From Arcicella sp034931005 (GTDB lineage: Bacteria; Bacteroidota; Bacteroidia; Cytophagales; Spirosomataceae), in NCBI RefSeq assembly GCF_034931005.1, contig NZ_JAYGIN010000010.1, positions 1 to 64,000 on the forward strand: DNA of 64,000 nt, given 5' to 3'. Positions 8,287-17,122 of the stretch are shown here, one piece after another. Every line of letters begins with the position of its first letter. The first letter of the stretch is position 1. Under the pieces are notes generated by a model. That model did no database searches, had not been told where the DNA came from, and saw nothing but the letters and a program-made list of their open reading frames with translations. The position numbers and the translations under genes are program-made.

Positions 8287-9684
8287 ATGAAAATTCAAAT
8301 AAAAGAGTTAGGAGCAATTAAAGAAGCAACCATAGATTTAGAAAAAAAAATAACCATTTTTTGCGGTCCTAATGGTACAGGAAAAACATATATGGCTTAT
8401 GTTCTTTACGCTCTTACTAATTTAAATAATAAGAATATTGGAATTCGGCTTGAAGAAGAAATAGTTAAAACTTTGGTGGAAGATAATTCTGCAAAAATCA
8501 CCATTAATTACGATTTAATCTGGAATTTTAGAGTTAGAGAAGTAGAAAACATTAAAGATAATCTCTGGAATTTGTTCGCAATTCCAGAGAACAAATCCAA
8601 AGACTTTTTTGCAAAAACCGAAATCAACATTTTAGAAACCAAAGAGGATTTTCAAGTTAAAATAAATAAAATAGCCATAAAGGAAACAATTAGATTTTAT
8701 GATTATTCATTTGTTTTGATAAAAGAACCAAATACGAATGAAATAACATTTTCAATTAGTGATTCTTTAATCAAAAATAAAGAATTTTACAATTTCATGG
8801 AAATTGTATTCCTGTCAAGACTGTATTCTATTATTGCATTTTATCCTATTACATCTTCTACAATTTTTCCTGTTGAAAGAAACTCAATTTATACATTCAG
8901 TAATGAACTCTCTATTCGTAAAAATGATGCTTTGGAACACATACAAGCAATTACAAATAAAAAAGATTTTAGTTTGTTCGATTTAGTTTTTAAACGTAAT
9001 ACCAGATACCCACAACCAATAAGAGATGGCTTAGAGGTAGCAGAAGATTTAGATAATATTCAACAAAGAAACAGTAATGAATATTTTGAGTATGCGACAG
9101 AAATCGAAAACGAATTATTAAAAGGGAAAGTAGTTATTACGAAAGAAGGAAACGTTGAATTTGTAAGTGAAAAAGCACCAAGAATTAAACTGTCTTTTCA
9201 TCAGAGTTCTTCCATCGTCAAAACCTTAGCCAGTTTGGTGATTTATTTAAAATACAGAGCAACAAAAAATGATTTAGTAATTATTGATGAGCCTGAGTTA
9301 AATCTTCACCCTGATAATCAAGTTAGATTGGCGAAAGTATTCGCAAGATTAGTTAATAAAGGTTTGAGACTTGTAATAAGCACACATAGCGATTATATCA
9401 TTAGAGAATTTAATAATTTAATTATGATTTCATCCGATAATCCAAACCTTAGTTCCATCAAAGAGAAATCAATGTACAGAGATGATGAGTTTTTAAAAAT
9501 AAATGATGTTGGTGCTTATATGTTTAATTATAAAAATAACAAAGCGAAACAGACGGATGTGAAAGCGATAAAAATTGACCAATATGGCTTTGAGGTTTCC
9601 ACTCTTGATAATACCATAGAGGATTTAAATAAGCGTTCAGATGAATTATACTATACCTTAAAATATGGCAAGCAAGAAAATTAG
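8287..9684 (+). CDS. AAA/ABC-type ATPase of the OLD/SMC-like class, first gene of a putative defence pair
   Basis: 465 residues. Walker A is GPNGTGKT (27-34), just after an SMC/RecF-style N-terminus (MKIQIKELGAIKEATIDLEK). A long divergent insert, probably an effector or dimer interface, fills about 60-300. An ABC-signature-like SSSIVKTLASL precedes Walker B LVIIDEPELNLHP (330-342, D334/E335). The switch histidine is H367 in STHSDYI. There is no DNA-binding, protease or TOPRIM domain. The gene overlaps the next one by 20 bp, so the products probably act together. Base composition is visibly more AT-rich than its neighbours, suggesting transfer. Similar ATPases serve as phage sensors in PARIS, Gabija and other OLD-type systems, but family identity beyond 'AAA ATPase' cannot be decided by eye. 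Confidence 0.85.
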   Translation: MKIQIKELGAIKEATIDLEKKITIFCGPNGTGKTYMAYVLYALTNLNNKNIGIRLEEEIVKTLVEDNSAKITINYDLIWNFRVREVENIKDNLWNLFAIPENKSKDFFAKTEINILETKEDFQVKINKIAIKETIRFYDYSFVLIKEPNTNEITFSISDSLIKNKEFYNFMEIVFLSRLYSIIAFYPITSSTIFPVERNSIYTFSNELSIRKNDALEHIQAITNKKDFSLFDLVFKRNTRYPQPIRDGLEVAEDLDNIQQRNSNEYFEYATEIENELLKGKVVITKEGNVEFVSEKAPRIKLSFHQSSSIVKTLASLVIYLKYRATKNDLVIIDEPELNLHPDNQVRLAKVFARLVNKGLRLVISTHSDYIIREFNNLIMISSDNPNLSSIKEKSMYRDDEFLKINDVGAYMFNYKNNKAKQTDVKAIKIDQYGFEVSTLDNTIEDLNKRSDELYYTLKYGKQEN

Positions 9685-10216
9685 TCAATTAGAATTGATT
9701 AAGTCTTTACTTCATGATACGTACCTTGAAAAAGGTAATGATGCTAAAAACTTAATCGAAAGAGATGACTTGACTGGGAAAATTATAATGAGAAGGTCTA
9801 TTGTTGCTGACAGAATAGACTATCTTTTGTATAGATATGACCCAAATAACATCAAGCTTTTCCCTTATTTTGCAGATATATCTGGATTAAAGAAAATTTG
9901 CGATTATATCTTATTTGCAGAAGAAGGTCAACATTTATCTCTATTATTGATAGAGTTAAAATTAGGTACAGAATCTGCAAGAAATCAACTAATTGCTTCT
10001 GAATGTTTTGCAGAATTTATGATAAAATCAGCAAGAAGAGTGGGAATTGAATTAACTGAGAATATCTATTTTAGGAAAATTAGAGTCAGTGAAGAAAGAG
10101 CTAAAAATAGAAATAGGCTAACTAAACCTGGTTCATTGAAGTATGATGAAAATGATATTATCAACTATGACTATGGTGATGATTTTAGAATTAGAGAAGT
10201 TTTAGAAGTACTTTAA
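9665..10216 (+). CDS. Uncharacterised protein with PD-(D/E)xK-like motif, partner of the ATPase
   Basis: 183 residues, family not recognised. A candidate nuclease core is visible: D80 in CDYILFAEEG, then sixteen residues, then E97-L-K99 in LLLIELKLG, followed by a helix with ESARNQLIASECFAEF. This strand-turn-strand pattern (D...ExK plus a helix with Gln) is the hallmark of the PD-(D/E)xK fold. The N-terminal 70 residues are charged and the C-terminus is rich in basic and acidic residues (SEERAKNRNRLTK). No signal peptide or membrane span. It overlaps the ATPase gene by 20 bp in another frame, which implies translational coupling. The proposed role, a nuclease effector gated by the ATPase, is inference. 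Confidence 0.65.
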   Translation: MASKKISQLELIKSLLHDTYLEKGNDAKNLIERDDLTGKIIMRRSIVADRIDYLLYRYDPNNIKLFPYFADISGLKKICDYILFAEEGQHLSLLLIELKLGTESARNQLIASECFAEFMIKSARRVGIELTENIYFRKIRVSEERAKNRNRLTKPGSLKYDENDIINYDYGDDFRIREVLEVL

Positions 10217-10250
10217 TAATCAAATCTTGGATATTTAATTAGTAAAAAAA

Positions 10251-10283
10251 AATATTCCTAAAGTTTTAGACTTTAGGAATATT
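10251..10283 (-). terminator. Terminator shared by the convergent units at about 10.2 and 10.3 kb
   Basis: Perfect 13-bp stem AATATTCCTAAAG / CTTTAGGAATATT with a 7-base loop. On the minus strand it is followed by a long T run (complement of 10244-10252), so it mainly terminates the peptidase gene. It can also fold in the plus-strand transcript. Confidence 0.85.
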
Positions 10284-10311
10284 AAATAAGGCATTTAGAA
10301 TCAAATAAAAC

Positions 10312-12426
10312 TTACATCCCCTTCACCACAACCCCCATATTCGCAAAAATAAAGGCGTACAAATCGGCAGTCAATTCAATATTCTTCTTGGTATTACTCG
10401 AACCATGTCCAGAGTTTACGTCAATTCTTATCAGTAACGGATTCTTACTTTTTCCTGCTTTTTCTTGTAATGTCGCTGCATATTTGAATGAATGAGCAGG
10501 TACAACACGGTCGTCGTGGTCGGCAGTAGTAATCATGGTGGCAGGATATTCCACGCCTTCTTTGATGTTATGAAGTGGTGAATAACCGTAAAGATTTTTG
10601 AAATCTGTCGCATCATCCGAGTTTCCATATTCTGGCGACCAGTTCCAACCAATCGTAAATTTATGGTAACGTAACATATCCATTACACCCACTTGCGGAA
10701 TAGCAACTTTGCACAAATCTGGACGCTGATTGATAACTGCACCCACCAAAAGTCCACCGTTTGAGCCTCCTCTGATTGCCAAGAAATCTTTCGTACAATA
10801 TTTTTGAGCAATCAAATATTCTCCTGCCGCAATGAAATCATCATAAACGTTTTGCTTTTTCAATTTCATCCCTGCCTCGTGCCATTTTTCACCATATTCT
10901 GCACCGCCTCTGATGTTCGCCAAAGCATAAACGCCTCCTTGCTCTAAAAATGGAATCAAAGTAGCCGAAAATCCAGGTTGAGAACTAACATTAAATCCAC
11001 CATAAGCATACAAAAGCGTTGGATTTTTACCATTTAATTCAAGACCTTTTTTATGAGTTATGAACATCGGTACTTTCGTTCCGTCTTTTGAAGTATAGAA
11101 AATTTGCTTGGTTTCAAAGGCATCAGGATTAAACTGAACTTCGGGTTTACGGAAGATTGAAGTCTGTTTTGAAGCAATATCATATCGGTAAATAGTAGGA
11201 GGAAATGTAAACGACGTAAATGTATAGAACACAAATTTATCATCGGCTTCACCACCAAAACCGCCCGCAGTACCCAATCCTGGCAGTTTTACTTCGTTTT
11301 CCAATTTTCCAGTAAAGTCATATACATATATTCGAGTGGTTACATCCTTTAAATAACTGGCAAACATTTTTCCGCCTGCCGTGCCAACGCCTTGCAAGGG
11401 TTCTGGTTTTTCAGGAATTACATTTTTCCAAGATTTTGTAGCTGGGTCGTATAATTCAACTTTTGAGTTTTGAGCTTTTTCGTTGGTTTCTACCAAGAAT
11501 TTATCGTCAATATTGTCAACAATATTGTATTGAAAATCACCGACTTCTGCCACAATTGGCGTAAATGCTGATTGACCTAATTTTCTAAAATAAATGGCAT
11601 TTCCTTCTTTTCCTTTTCCTCGGTCGCTAATATTCAAGAAGGCAAATTTTTCATCATCCGAAACCGACATGGTATTAAAACGTTGCGGATTTTCTTTGTT
11701 TTCGTACACCAATTCGTCTTGGTCTTGCGACGTTCCGACTTTGTGATAAAATACTTGGTGATTTTCATTTTTAGCCGCCAAAGCACTCCCTTCTGGTTTT
11801 GGATAACGGCTATAATAAAAACCACTTCCTTGCCAAGCTGCACCAGATACTTTTATCCATTCAATATGGTCGGTAAGGTTTTGCTTGGTTTCCAAATCCA
11901 TAATATAGGCTTCTTGCCAATCTGAGCCACCTTTCGAAAGATAATAAACGGCATATTTCCCATCTTTTGACACTGAAAATGCTCCCAAACGAGTTGTCCC
12001 ATCAGGAGAAAGTTTGTTTGGGTCAAGCACAACTTCGGGCGTTCCGTCTAAGCCTTTCTGACGATACAGCACCGATTGGTTTTGTAATCCGTCATTTTTC
12101 GAGAAATAAAACCATTCGTTTTTACGAGACGGAGCCGAATATTTTGGGTAATTAAATACCTTTTCGATACGCTCTTTCAATATCGTTCGGTACGGAATTT
12201 TATCCAAATAATCGAACGTAACTTTGTTTTCGGCTTTCACCCATTCGGCCGTTTCAGCAGAACGGTCGTCTTCCAACCAACGGTACGGGTCAGCTACTTT
12301 CACACCGTGATATTCGTCGATGTGGTCAATCTTTTTAGTTTGAGGATACTGCATTTGAGCGTTAGAAACTTGGATTCCCAGCATCAGCGAAGTGCCAAGT
12401 AGGAGATTTTTGTGAAGGTTTTTCAT
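10312..12426 (-). CDS. Prolyl oligopeptidase family serine peptidase, secreted
   Basis: 704 residues, the usual length of prolyl endopeptidase, which cleaves after proline in short peptides. A signal peptide is visible (about 1-23, ending SNAQ), so the enzyme is probably periplasmic. The N-terminal QYPQTKKIDHIDEYHGVKVADPYRWLED is the family's opening. A beta-propeller occupies about 75-420 and an alpha/beta hydrolase domain the rest. The catalytic triad is visible: S555 in RGGSNGG, D639 in DHDDRVVP, and H674 in SGHGSS. The GGAEYGEKWHEAGM segment is also typical. It appears to be a single-gene unit with its own terminator downstream. Confidence 0.95.
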   Translation of the reverse strand: MKNLHKNLLLGTSLMLGIQVSNAQMQYPQTKKIDHIDEYHGVKVADPYRWLEDDRSAETAEWVKAENKVTFDYLDKIPYRTILKERIEKVFNYPKYSAPSRKNEWFYFSKNDGLQNQSVLYRQKGLDGTPEVVLDPNKLSPDGTTRLGAFSVSKDGKYAVYYLSKGGSDWQEAYIMDLETKQNLTDHIEWIKVSGAAWQGSGFYYSRYPKPEGSALAAKNENHQVFYHKVGTSQDQDELVYENKENPQRFNTMSVSDDEKFAFLNISDRGKGKEGNAIYFRKLGQSAFTPIVAEVGDFQYNIVDNIDDKFLVETNEKAQNSKVELYDPATKSWKNVIPEKPEPLQGVGTAGGKMFASYLKDVTTRIYVYDFTGKLENEVKLPGLGTAGGFGGEADDKFVFYTFTSFTFPPTIYRYDIASKQTSIFRKPEVQFNPDAFETKQIFYTSKDGTKVPMFITHKKGLELNGKNPTLLYAYGGFNVSSQPGFSATLIPFLEQGGVYALANIRGGAEYGEKWHEAGMKLKKQNVYDDFIAAGEYLIAQKYCTKDFLAIRGGSNGGLLVGAVINQRPDLCKVAIPQVGVMDMLRYHKFTIGWNWSPEYGNSDDATDFKNLYGYSPLHNIKEGVEYPATMITTADHDDRVVPAHSFKYAATLQEKAGKSKNPLLIRIDVNSGHGSSNTKKNIELTADLYAFIFANMGVVVKGM

Positions 12427-12520
12427 TTGTTGTTTAGTTCTTAAATTGATGAGTAATTTACTAAACTACAAGTTACGAAATGATTTTTTAAGATTATTTA
12501 AGAATTGGTGAGATAGATAA

Positions 12521-12553
12521 AAAGGAGGCTTCGCTTTGAGCAAAACCTCCTTT
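12521..12553 (-). terminator. Terminator probably belonging to the LamG gene
   Basis: AAAGGAGG (12521-12528) pairs with CCTCCTTT (12546-12553). On the minus strand the right flank is T-rich (CCTTTTTA). It is separated from the LamG stop at 12875 by the palindromic element at 12572-12867, which suggests that the element inserted between the gene and its terminator. Confidence 0.65.
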
Positions 12554-12571
12554 GAATAACTTATATTATTT

Positions 12572-12867
12572 CGGAATTATCTACTATTCGTCGCAAGACG
12601 AAAAAATGGGACACAGATGACACAGATATTATAGACTGAGACATAACTTATTAGAAGTAAAATTTAGTAATTCGGCTCAACTTCCCGAAAGTTTTAAACT
12701 TTCGGGAAGTTCTTATTCCAATAAGTTATGTCATTCTCTATAAAATAACACAGATTTACACGGATAAATATAAAAAAATCTGTTTAAATCTGTGCGGTTC
12801 GCCGCTGCAATTGGAACATCCGTGTCATCTGTGTCCTAATGGTTGCGACAAGTTGTTGATAGTTCCG
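12572..12867. mobile_element. MITE-like nested palindromic element, about 296 bp, non-coding
   Basis: The ends form an imperfect terminal inverted repeat of about 25 bp: CGGAATTATCTACTATTCGT from 12572, and in complement from 12867 CGGAACTATCAACAACTTGT. Both continue into GTCGCAA/TTGCGAC. Inside are further nested arms: GGACACAGATGACA (from about 12609) against TGTCATCTGTGTCC (about 12823), CATAACTTA against TAAGTTATG, and a central near-perfect palindrome CTTCCCGAAAGTTT/AAACTTTCGGGAAG at 12680-12711. A weaker ACACAGATTTA / TAAATCTGTG hairpin lies on the right. No open reading frame. The layout matches a non-autonomous element that folds into one long hairpin. With the terminator at 12521-12553 it accounts for the 448-bp gap between genes. 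Confidence 0.7.
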
Positions 12868-12874
12868 TATTATT

Positions 12875-13924
12875 TTACTTTGCCCGCATCACACGATAAG
12901 GAATGCAAGCCATAATATCACCGCAAGGGTTACAGTTTTTAATCAAAATGGTAGAATCTGCCGTTGAAATTTTATTGGGAAAGCACAGGTCATTCTCTGT
13001 AACTTCTACGGATATTTTGACTTGATAGTCTGATGTTTTACTGGGGGAATCATAGTTAAAAGTTGAAGATGTGGTTTGAGTTCCAACATTTATGCCATCT
13101 ACTTTCCATTGATATTTAGCCGTTGGAGAAGTTCCATTGGCGGTAAATATGATTTGGTCACCTCCACAAGGTGCTGATTGATTGGCTGTTATTGAAATTA
13201 TATTTCCGTCAAAAAGAGCCGTGACTTCATCGGCTGTTAAAGGTCTATTATAAATATGAATGTCATCTATAACTGCCTTAGCAGATTGAAAATACCCATC
13301 TGCACCCACTCGTGAACCTATTTCTGCATACGTTGGATTTGCATAAGCGGCATCTGTTCCATTTGTACCAATATTGGCTGAATTATTGGCAATTAATACG
13401 CCATCAACATACAATTTTATGGAAATATTATCTCTCACACTGACCACATGATACCATTTTCCAATAGTAGGGAGCATTCCCGTCAAATTATTTGAAACCG
13501 CAGGACTTGCTGTATTATACCCCCCAGCATTGAATCCGATATTTGTATTATTCCCATATTTATTCAATACGGATATAGATTGGTCGGCACCAGTTCCTCC
13601 AACAGAAAAGAATGAATTATTATCTCCTTCAAATGGAAGTTCGTCTAAATTGACCCATAAAGAATAGCTGTAATTTTTATTTTTGAATGGCTCTGGCACT
13701 AAAGAAATATAAGAATATCCGTCAAATTTATAAGCACTATTAGCTTTCCCGAGGCGGTCTGTTATTAGCGTAGCTCCATTAACAGTTCCATGATTGCCAT
13801 TGCCCGACTCATCGTTAGCATTGGCATTAAAAATGTAACAAGCAACAAGTCCATTTTTTAAATTGACTTGGCTAAATGCTGATAATGACAACATCAACAG
13901 AGCAATGGTGTAAATACTTTTCAT
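12875..13924 (-). CDS. Secreted LamG/concanavalin-like domain protein
   Basis: 349 residues with a signal peptide (MKSIYTIALLMLSLSAFSQ). Residues about 22-245 form a LamG-type jelly roll: GLVACYIFNANANDESGNGNHG, KFDGYSYISL, WVNLDELP, KWYHVVSVRDN, KLYVDGVLIANNSAN and IDDIHIYNRPLTADEV are the family landmarks. From about 245 there is an Ig/PKD-like segment (SAPCGGDQIIFTANGTS, YQWKVDGINVG). The C-terminus is Cys-rich (NCNPCGDIMACIPYRV) and lacks a recognisable type IX sorting domain. Glycan binding at the cell surface is the likely role; the ligand is unknown. The final codons sit 8 bp from a palindromic element. Confidence 0.85.
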   Translation of the reverse strand: MKSIYTIALLMLSLSAFSQVNLKNGLVACYIFNANANDESGNGNHGTVNGATLITDRLGKANSAYKFDGYSYISLVPEPFKNKNYSYSLWVNLDELPFEGDNNSFFSVGGTGADQSISVLNKYGNNTNIGFNAGGYNTASPAVSNNLTGMLPTIGKWYHVVSVRDNISIKLYVDGVLIANNSANIGTNGTDAAYANPTYAEIGSRVGADGYFQSAKAVIDDIHIYNRPLTADEVTALFDGNIISITANQSAPCGGDQIIFTANGTSPTAKYQWKVDGINVGTQTTSSTFNYDSPSKTSDYQVKISVEVTENDLCFPNKISTADSTILIKNCNPCGDIMACIPYRVMRAK

Positions 13925-14074
13925 TTTATGGGTATGTTTATGAGTTATTAAAAATACCGAAAATGAAAGGTTATCTAAATTTGTATTTTGTGCAGAAAGC
14001 TAATATTAATATTCCTTTATTTCGGTAAGAGTCTTATAAAAATCTTACAAAAATCTTGCCAAAACAAAGGTAAT

Positions 14075-14776
14075 CTACTGATTATTAAGCTGAAGCAGAT
14101 ATTCACAATAATTCCAATCGTTAATTGTATCTAAATCTACTTTATATTTTTCGTCCATGACATATTTTTTGATATTGACAAAATCTTTGAAAGAATTTGC
14201 TTTTAGAAGTGAAGAAATAGAAAAAATATAAATTGAACCGTTAAAAGCATAAACAGGCGGACAATCTTGGCGGCGAGTATAGTTTCCATCACCTTTAGAT
14301 ATTTTCAAAAAACCATTCTGATTTTCTTCAAATACATTAAAATATGGATTGTTGTGTTCTTGCACCACAGACACCGTTACATCTGACTCACTGTCCATTA
14401 GCTCAAAAGCTTCTGCCAGATGTTTTCCTTCTCTAAAAGGAGATGTTGGTTGTAATAAAACTAAATATTTATAGTATTTTCTTTGTGCTTGATAAAATGA
14501 AATGGCATGATGTAATACCGCAAATGTGCTGGCGGTATCCGTAGAAAATTCGAGAGGACGAACAAAAGGAACGGCTAAATTAATTTGATTAGCACATTCA
14601 ATAATTTCTTGGTCGTCTGTTGAAAGACAAATATTTTCATCTTCCGTAAAAAGTCGAGCGTAGTCAATGCTGTAATGAATCAGAGGCTTGCCCGCTAATG
14701 ATTTAATGTTTTTACGAGGAATGCCTTTTGAGCCTCCACGAGCAGGAATTATAAAAAGTGTATCGGAGATTTTCAT
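14075..14776 (-). CDS. legF: CMP-legionaminate / acylneuraminate cytidylyltransferase
   Basis: 233 residues from the chosen ATG at 14776 (MKISDTLFIIPARGGSKG). A longer reading from 14824 adds sixteen residues unlike the family and is rejected. The nucleotide-binding motif is IPARGGSKGIPRKNIK (about 9-24), with LAGKPLIHYSI next and LLQPTSPFR further on. The enzyme activates a nonulosonic acid with CTP, giving the CMP sugar used by a glycosyltransferase. It is the last gene of a seven-gene minus-strand run (legB to legF), which points to legionaminate rather than sialic acid. The specific sugar remains inference from context. Confidence 0.88.
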   Translation of the reverse strand: MKISDTLFIIPARGGSKGIPRKNIKSLAGKPLIHYSIDYARLFTEDENICLSTDDQEIIECANQINLAVPFVRPLEFSTDTASTFAVLHHAISFYQAQRKYYKYLVLLQPTSPFREGKHLAEAFELMDSESDVTVSVVQEHNNPYFNVFEENQNGFLKISKGDGNYTRRQDCPPVYAFNGSIYIFSISSLLKANSFKDFVNIKKYVMDEKYKVDLDTINDWNYCEYLLQLNNQ

Positions 14777-14877
14777 CTGATTATAATGTTCAGTTATTTT
14801 CAATGGTTCACGATTGGGACGCACAGTCGGAACGCTATATCATCTCTTAGAATTGATTTTTTGAGATAGGCGTTTCA

Positions 14878-15933
14878 TCAGAATCTTAAATGTTTTATGT
14901 CTTCTTGAGCTTTGTAAAAATCTTCCATTCTACCAATATCTAACCAATAACTCAAAATAGGCTCGGCAATCAGTTTTCTGCCCGAAGCCACCACTTCATT
15001 CATTAAATCCGTTGCATCATACTTCTGATTTTCAGGAATTAGATTAATAAGTTCTTGCTTAAATAGATAAATTCCAGCGTTAGAATAGTAAGTATATTTC
15101 GGCTTTTCCTTGAAACTCTTGACAATATTGCCATTTTCCAATTCCATGACGGCATACGGAATATTGACATCATACGGGATAGTTGCCACTGCCATATCTG
15201 CCGATTCACTCAAGAAAGCTTCATGTAATTGTTCAAAATCTACATTAGTCAACAGGTCAGAATTCATCACTAAAATGGTTTCTTGATCAAAAGATTTAAT
15301 GTCTTTCAATGCCCCAATTGTTCCGAGTGGTTTGTCTTCGGTAATGTATTTTATATTAGCTTGATGAGCCGAGCCATCGCCAAAAAAATCAATTAGTTGG
15401 TCTCCTAAATAACGTATAGAAATGGTAATATCCGTAATGCCATGACGTACCAAATGCTCAATATTATACTCAATAATGGGCTTCCCTCCTACTTTGAGCA
15501 TAGGTTTTGGCGTGCCATTGGTCAGGGGCATTAAACGCTCGCCACGTCCACCCGCCATGATAACGGCACTGGCAGGAATATTGGCTCGATTATTCTGTAA
15601 ATCAAGCACTTGAATCAATTTCTTTGTATCGTCTAAAACAGGAATAAAACGAATATTGCGAGCTTTAAAGGCCTGTATTTCAGCCTTTGGGAATTTATCA
15701 TTAGTAAAATATCTAAAGTTTGAGAACATAAAATTCTCTACCAAATCATCAATACCGAGGTTATTAATTAGTCCTCTCCGAATATCTCCGTCGGTCAATG
15801 AACCTACAATTTTTTCGTCCGAATCATGAACAAACAACACAGGAGCGACGATTCCTTTTGCTTCAGAATCTAACTTTCTGAGTGCCTCACGGGCGGTAGT
15901 TTTATGGCTGATTAGATATTTTTGAAAGTTCAT
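14878..15933 (-). CDS. ptmE: CBS-domain sugar-1-phosphate nucleotidyltransferase, PtmE-like
   Basis: 351 residues. Residues about 1-120 hold a CBS pair (LFVHDSDEKIVGSLTDGDIR; IRFIPVLDDTKKLIQVLDL). The rest is a nucleotidyltransferase with VIMAGGRGERLMPLT and PKPMLKVGGKPIIEY, then ILVMNSDLLTNVDF as the metal-binding step. Such fusions act in the Campylobacter legionaminate pathway as PtmE, glucosamine-1-phosphate guanylyltransferase, which feeds GDP-GlcNAc to LegB. Its presence here favours the GDP route over a UDP route. Its gene starts 34 bp after the stop of the 2-epimerase gene and lies about 100 bp upstream of legF, in one operon. Confidence 0.85.
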   Translation of the reverse strand: MNFQKYLISHKTTAREALRKLDSEAKGIVAPVLFVHDSDEKIVGSLTDGDIRRGLINNLGIDDLVENFMFSNFRYFTNDKFPKAEIQAFKARNIRFIPVLDDTKKLIQVLDLQNNRANIPASAVIMAGGRGERLMPLTNGTPKPMLKVGGKPIIEYNIEHLVRHGITDITISIRYLGDQLIDFFGDGSAHQANIKYITEDKPLGTIGALKDIKSFDQETILVMNSDLLTNVDFEQLHEAFLSESADMAVATIPYDVNIPYAVMELENGNIVKSFKEKPKYTYYSNAGIYLFKQELINLIPENQKYDATDLMNEVVASGRKLIAEPILSYWLDIGRMEDFYKAQEDIKHLRF

Positions 15934-15967
15934 TGAAAATGATGCTCAATTTTAGCTATTTAATGTT

Positions 15968-17122
15968 TTACAAATCGTAAAAAGATTTTTTCAGATTAAT
16001 TTCTCCTTGAAATCGTTTCAGTATTTCTATAATTTGCTCAGTTGTATTTCCTTGTCCGTAAATATTTTCAACGGTTTGGCAAAACGCTTGAAATTCGGGC
16101 GAAATGGCTTTATTGATGGCTTCCGTAACTTCTTCCTGAGTGGTTTCACAATCAATTACTGTTTTGGCACTTGCTCTTCCCTTCTGACGGTCGCCAATAT
16201 TGACGGTTGGTACTTTAAATGATGGCACTTCAATCACTCCGCTGGACGAGTTTCCAATCACCACCGAAGCATATTTAATGGCCGACAAATACCGTAATTG
16301 TCCCAAACTGGTATGAACAGAAACTCTTTCGGGATTCTGTTGAGCATATTCTTGAATCATTTTGATGATGATTCTGCCGTCTGCGTCGGAGTTGGGTAAT
16401 GTTATCAGCACCTGAAAATCAGGAAATTCATCAAGAGAATCCAACAATGTTTGAAACTGACTTTCAGAAGATTGGCTTTCTAAGGTTACAGGATGAAAAG
16501 TAACCAAAAAATACGGTTTGTTTAAATCAAAATTAACTGATGTACTCAGAACGTCACGAGGTAACAATTCCATTTTCACAATGTTATCAATTCCTATTGC
16601 TCCCACATCAAAAACTCTTTCTGGCGATTCGCCTAACTGAATTACTCGTTTTCTATACGCTTCAGTTGAGGTGAAATGTAGAAACGACATTTTGGAAATA
16701 GAATGCCTCAAAGCATCATCAGTTGCACCTTCAGTCAGTTCGCCGCCGTGTAAATGAATAATTGGAATTTTCATTAAATAAGCACTCGCAGCTACGGCAA
16801 AAGCTTCGTAGCGGTCACCCAAAATGACAATCCAATCGGGCTTTAACGTCTCCAAAGCATCTGCAAATCCAATCATTCCAACGCCCATTGATTTTACAAT
16901 TCCTTTGGGCGTATCCGAATGGAGTTGCATATCTACTTTTTGATGTATCTCAAAACCATCTTTTTCAATTTGTTGATAAGTCAAACCAAAGTCTGGCGAT
17001 AAGTGCATTCCAGTTACTAAAATCTGTAAACAAAAAGCATCATCATTTTGTACTGCTTTCATCAAAGGCGAAAGCAATCCGTATTCGGCACGAGTACCCG
17101 TTATGACACAAATTTTTTTCAC
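15968..17122 (-). CDS. legG: Hydrolysing NDP-GlcNAc 2-epimerase (LegG/NeuC-like)
   Basis: 384 residues, the usual size of NeuC/LegG. The family opening KKICVITGTRAEYGLLSPL is at the N-terminus. Further markers are GDRYEAFAVAASAYLMKIPIIH with the catalytic HLHGGELTEG, VFDVGAIGIDNI and the GNSSSGVIEVPSF nucleotide-site segment. The enzyme removes the nucleotide and inverts C2, here predicted to give 2,4-diacetamido-2,4,6-trideoxymannose for legionaminate synthase. Start codon and upstream stop overlap by four bases (ATGA, 17119-17122), indicating coupled translation with legI. Confidence 0.9.
   Translation of the reverse strand: MKKICVITGTRAEYGLLSPLMKAVQNDDAFCLQILVTGMHLSPDFGLTYQQIEKDGFEIHQKVDMQLHSDTPKGIVKSMGVGMIGFADALETLKPDWIVILGDRYEAFAVAASAYLMKIPIIHLHGGELTEGATDDALRHSISKMSFLHFTSTEAYRKRVIQLGESPERVFDVGAIGIDNIVKMELLPRDVLSTSVNFDLNKPYFLVTFHPVTLESQSSESQFQTLLDSLDEFPDFQVLITLPNSDADGRIIIKMIQEYAQQNPERVSVHTSLGQLRYLSAIKYASVVIGNSSSGVIEVPSFKVPTVNIGDRQKGRASAKTVIDCETTQEEVTEAINKAISPEFQAFCQTVENIYGQGNTTEQIIEILKRFQGEINLKKSFYDL

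Noticed and set aside
8287..10216. PARIS (AriA/AriB) or Gabija identity for the ATPase pair
   Set aside because: The partner is too short and lacks TOPRIM/DUF4435 or UvrD motifs as read by eye. It is kept as an unassigned pair.
14777..14824. Longer start for the cytidylyltransferase
   Set aside because: The added sixteen residues do not fit the family, whose first strand begins at MKISDTLFIIPARGG.
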